From Alphaproteobacteria bacterium (GTDB lineage Bacteria; Pseudomonadota; Alphaproteobacteria; Bin95), in assembly GCA_022822125.1 (NCBI GenBank), contig JAJECF010000115.1:1-5099 (forward strand): a DNA stretch of 5,099 nt. Reading direction: 5' to 3'. The position numbers and the translations under genes are program-made. Below are positions 4,564-5,099 of this stretch, one piece after another (the stretch's first letter is position 1; each line of letters opens with the position of its first letter). Under the pieces are notes generated by a model, which saw nothing but the letters and a program-made list of their open reading frames with translations, was not told the origin of the DNA and ran no database searches.

Positions 4564-5099
4564 GCGGCGTCTCCTCGTTCGGTCGTCTCGGACTGCCCGG
4601 AAGAGCGCGGAGCCAGGGCGCCATCCCCGGCGAGGGGAGCGTCCCCCGCGAGCCGGTCGATGGCTTCGACGGTGGAGAGGCCCCCGGCCTTCAGGCGCTC
4701 GACCGCGGCGAAGGCGGGCCCGCGCGAGGAAAAGAGCGCCACCGACCATTGATCGAGCACCAGCCGCGCGACGCGCCAGCCGTCGGGGCCGTGCAGCACC
4801 AGTTCGGCATAGCGGCCGTCGGCGGTGGTGAGGCTCTTCAAGGCGCGCTCCATGCCGGGATCGCAGTGGATGCGCTTCTCCTGCTTCAAGAGCTCGACCG
4901 ACTCGTCCTTCTGGGCGAGGAAGATCACCCAGTCGGAGTTCTCCCAGGCCGCCCGCGCCGCCGGATTGGCGTAATAGTCGTTGACCGACTGCGTGCCGGT
5001 AATCAGCGCGCCGCGATACTTGCGGGCGCGTCTCGCGGCGCCCTCCAGGAACGCGCGGCTGTCCTCGCCCGAGAGCAGGTCCCAGGCCTCGTCGATGAC
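4560..5099 (-). CDS. traC: TraC, F-type/VirB4-family type IV secretion ATPase, C-terminal 179 residues (partial)
   Basis: TraC is the cytoplasmic, membrane-associated ATPase that drives pilus assembly in F-type systems. The window opens exactly at the Walker B motif (VIDEAWDLL), where the aspartate and glutamate coordinate magnesium and activate water. It is followed by RRARKYRG and the ITGTQSVNDYY stretch (about residues 33-43), a conserved block of VirB4/TraC ATPases, then WENSDWVIFLAQKDES, typical of the family's last core strands. The tail after about residue 140 is variable. Walker A and the N-terminal domain lie outside the window. The stop overlaps the next gene's start by ATGA. The full protein should be roughly 800 or more residues. 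Confidence 0.95.
   Translation of the reverse strand, partial: VIDEAWDLLSGEDSRAFLEGAARRARKYRGALITGTQSVNDYYANPAARAAWENSDWVIFLAQKDESVELLKQEKRIHCDPGMERALKSLTTADGRYAELVLHGPDGWRVARLVLDQWSVALFSSRGPAFAAVERLKAGGLSTVEAIDRLAGDAPLAGDGALAPRSSGQSETTERGDAA

Noticed and set aside
4564..4749. N-terminal extension of the HD-like gene by 62 codons
   Set aside because: It lies wholly within traC, is arginine-rich nonsense, and the ATG at 4563 has ATGA coupling and GAGGAG.
3263..4831. 522-codon plus-strand open frame antisense to traF, trbI, the HD-like gene and traC
   Set aside because: Long antisense frames are expected in GC-rich coding DNA; it is arginine/alanine/proline-rich and opposes well-supported genes.
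1..5099. CRISPR array, tRNA or rRNA genes, transposase or rho-independent terminator
   Set aside because: No direct-repeat array, cloverleaf, rRNA segment, transposase motif or GC-hairpin with T-run was seen; the hairpins at the left are explained by the ribozyme.

Overview
This is a GC-rich window whose genes all lie on the minus strand. It is part of a conjugative DNA-transfer (tra) operon of the F-type (MPF-F) type IV secretion class. Base composition, the gene set and the inserted extra genes suggest an alphaproteobacterial plasmid or integrative conjugative element; the host assignment is inference.

In transcription order (right to left): the C-terminal part of the VirB4-like ATPase TraC (5099-4560); an unnamed 197-aa gene that I read as a degenerate HD-domain phosphohydrolase relative with its metal-binding histidines replaced (4563-3970); an unnamed 79-aa gene (3973-3734); a probable 37-aa micro-gene (3737-3624); the inner-membrane protein TrbI (3640-3269); an RP4 TraF/TrhF-type S26 signal peptidase (3272-2691); TraW (2694-2056); a single-stranded DNA-binding protein (2052-1660); and TraU (1663-644). 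Almost every stop codon overlaps the next start (ATGA or GTGA), so the run looks like one translationally coupled transcription unit. The backbone order traC-trbI-traW-traU matches the F plasmid. The accessory genes sit between backbone genes: three small ORFs after traC, the peptidase after trbI and ssb after traW.

The left end (1 to about 600) is not a tra gene. It has the signature of the 5' half of a bacterial group II intron in the same orientation as the operon. A domain III sequence very like that of the Lactococcus Ll.LtrB intron lies at 128-77, several strong hairpins lie upstream of it, and the N-terminus of an intron-encoded reverse transcriptase/maturase starts at 91 and runs off the window. 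The intron lies directly downstream of traU, where F-type operons normally continue with trbC and traN. Between the traU stop and the intron is a strong ribosome-binding site followed by ATG-AGT-TAA inside a 12-bp palindrome, probably the remnant or 5' exon of the interrupted next gene. I could not fix the exact 5' splice site.

Together, TraC powers pilus and channel assembly. TrbI, TraW and TraU are envelope assembly factors, and the S26 peptidase processes a transfer-system substrate. SSB would coat transferred single strands. The HD-like pseudoenzyme and its small neighbours have no known role in transfer and are the most novel part of the window.
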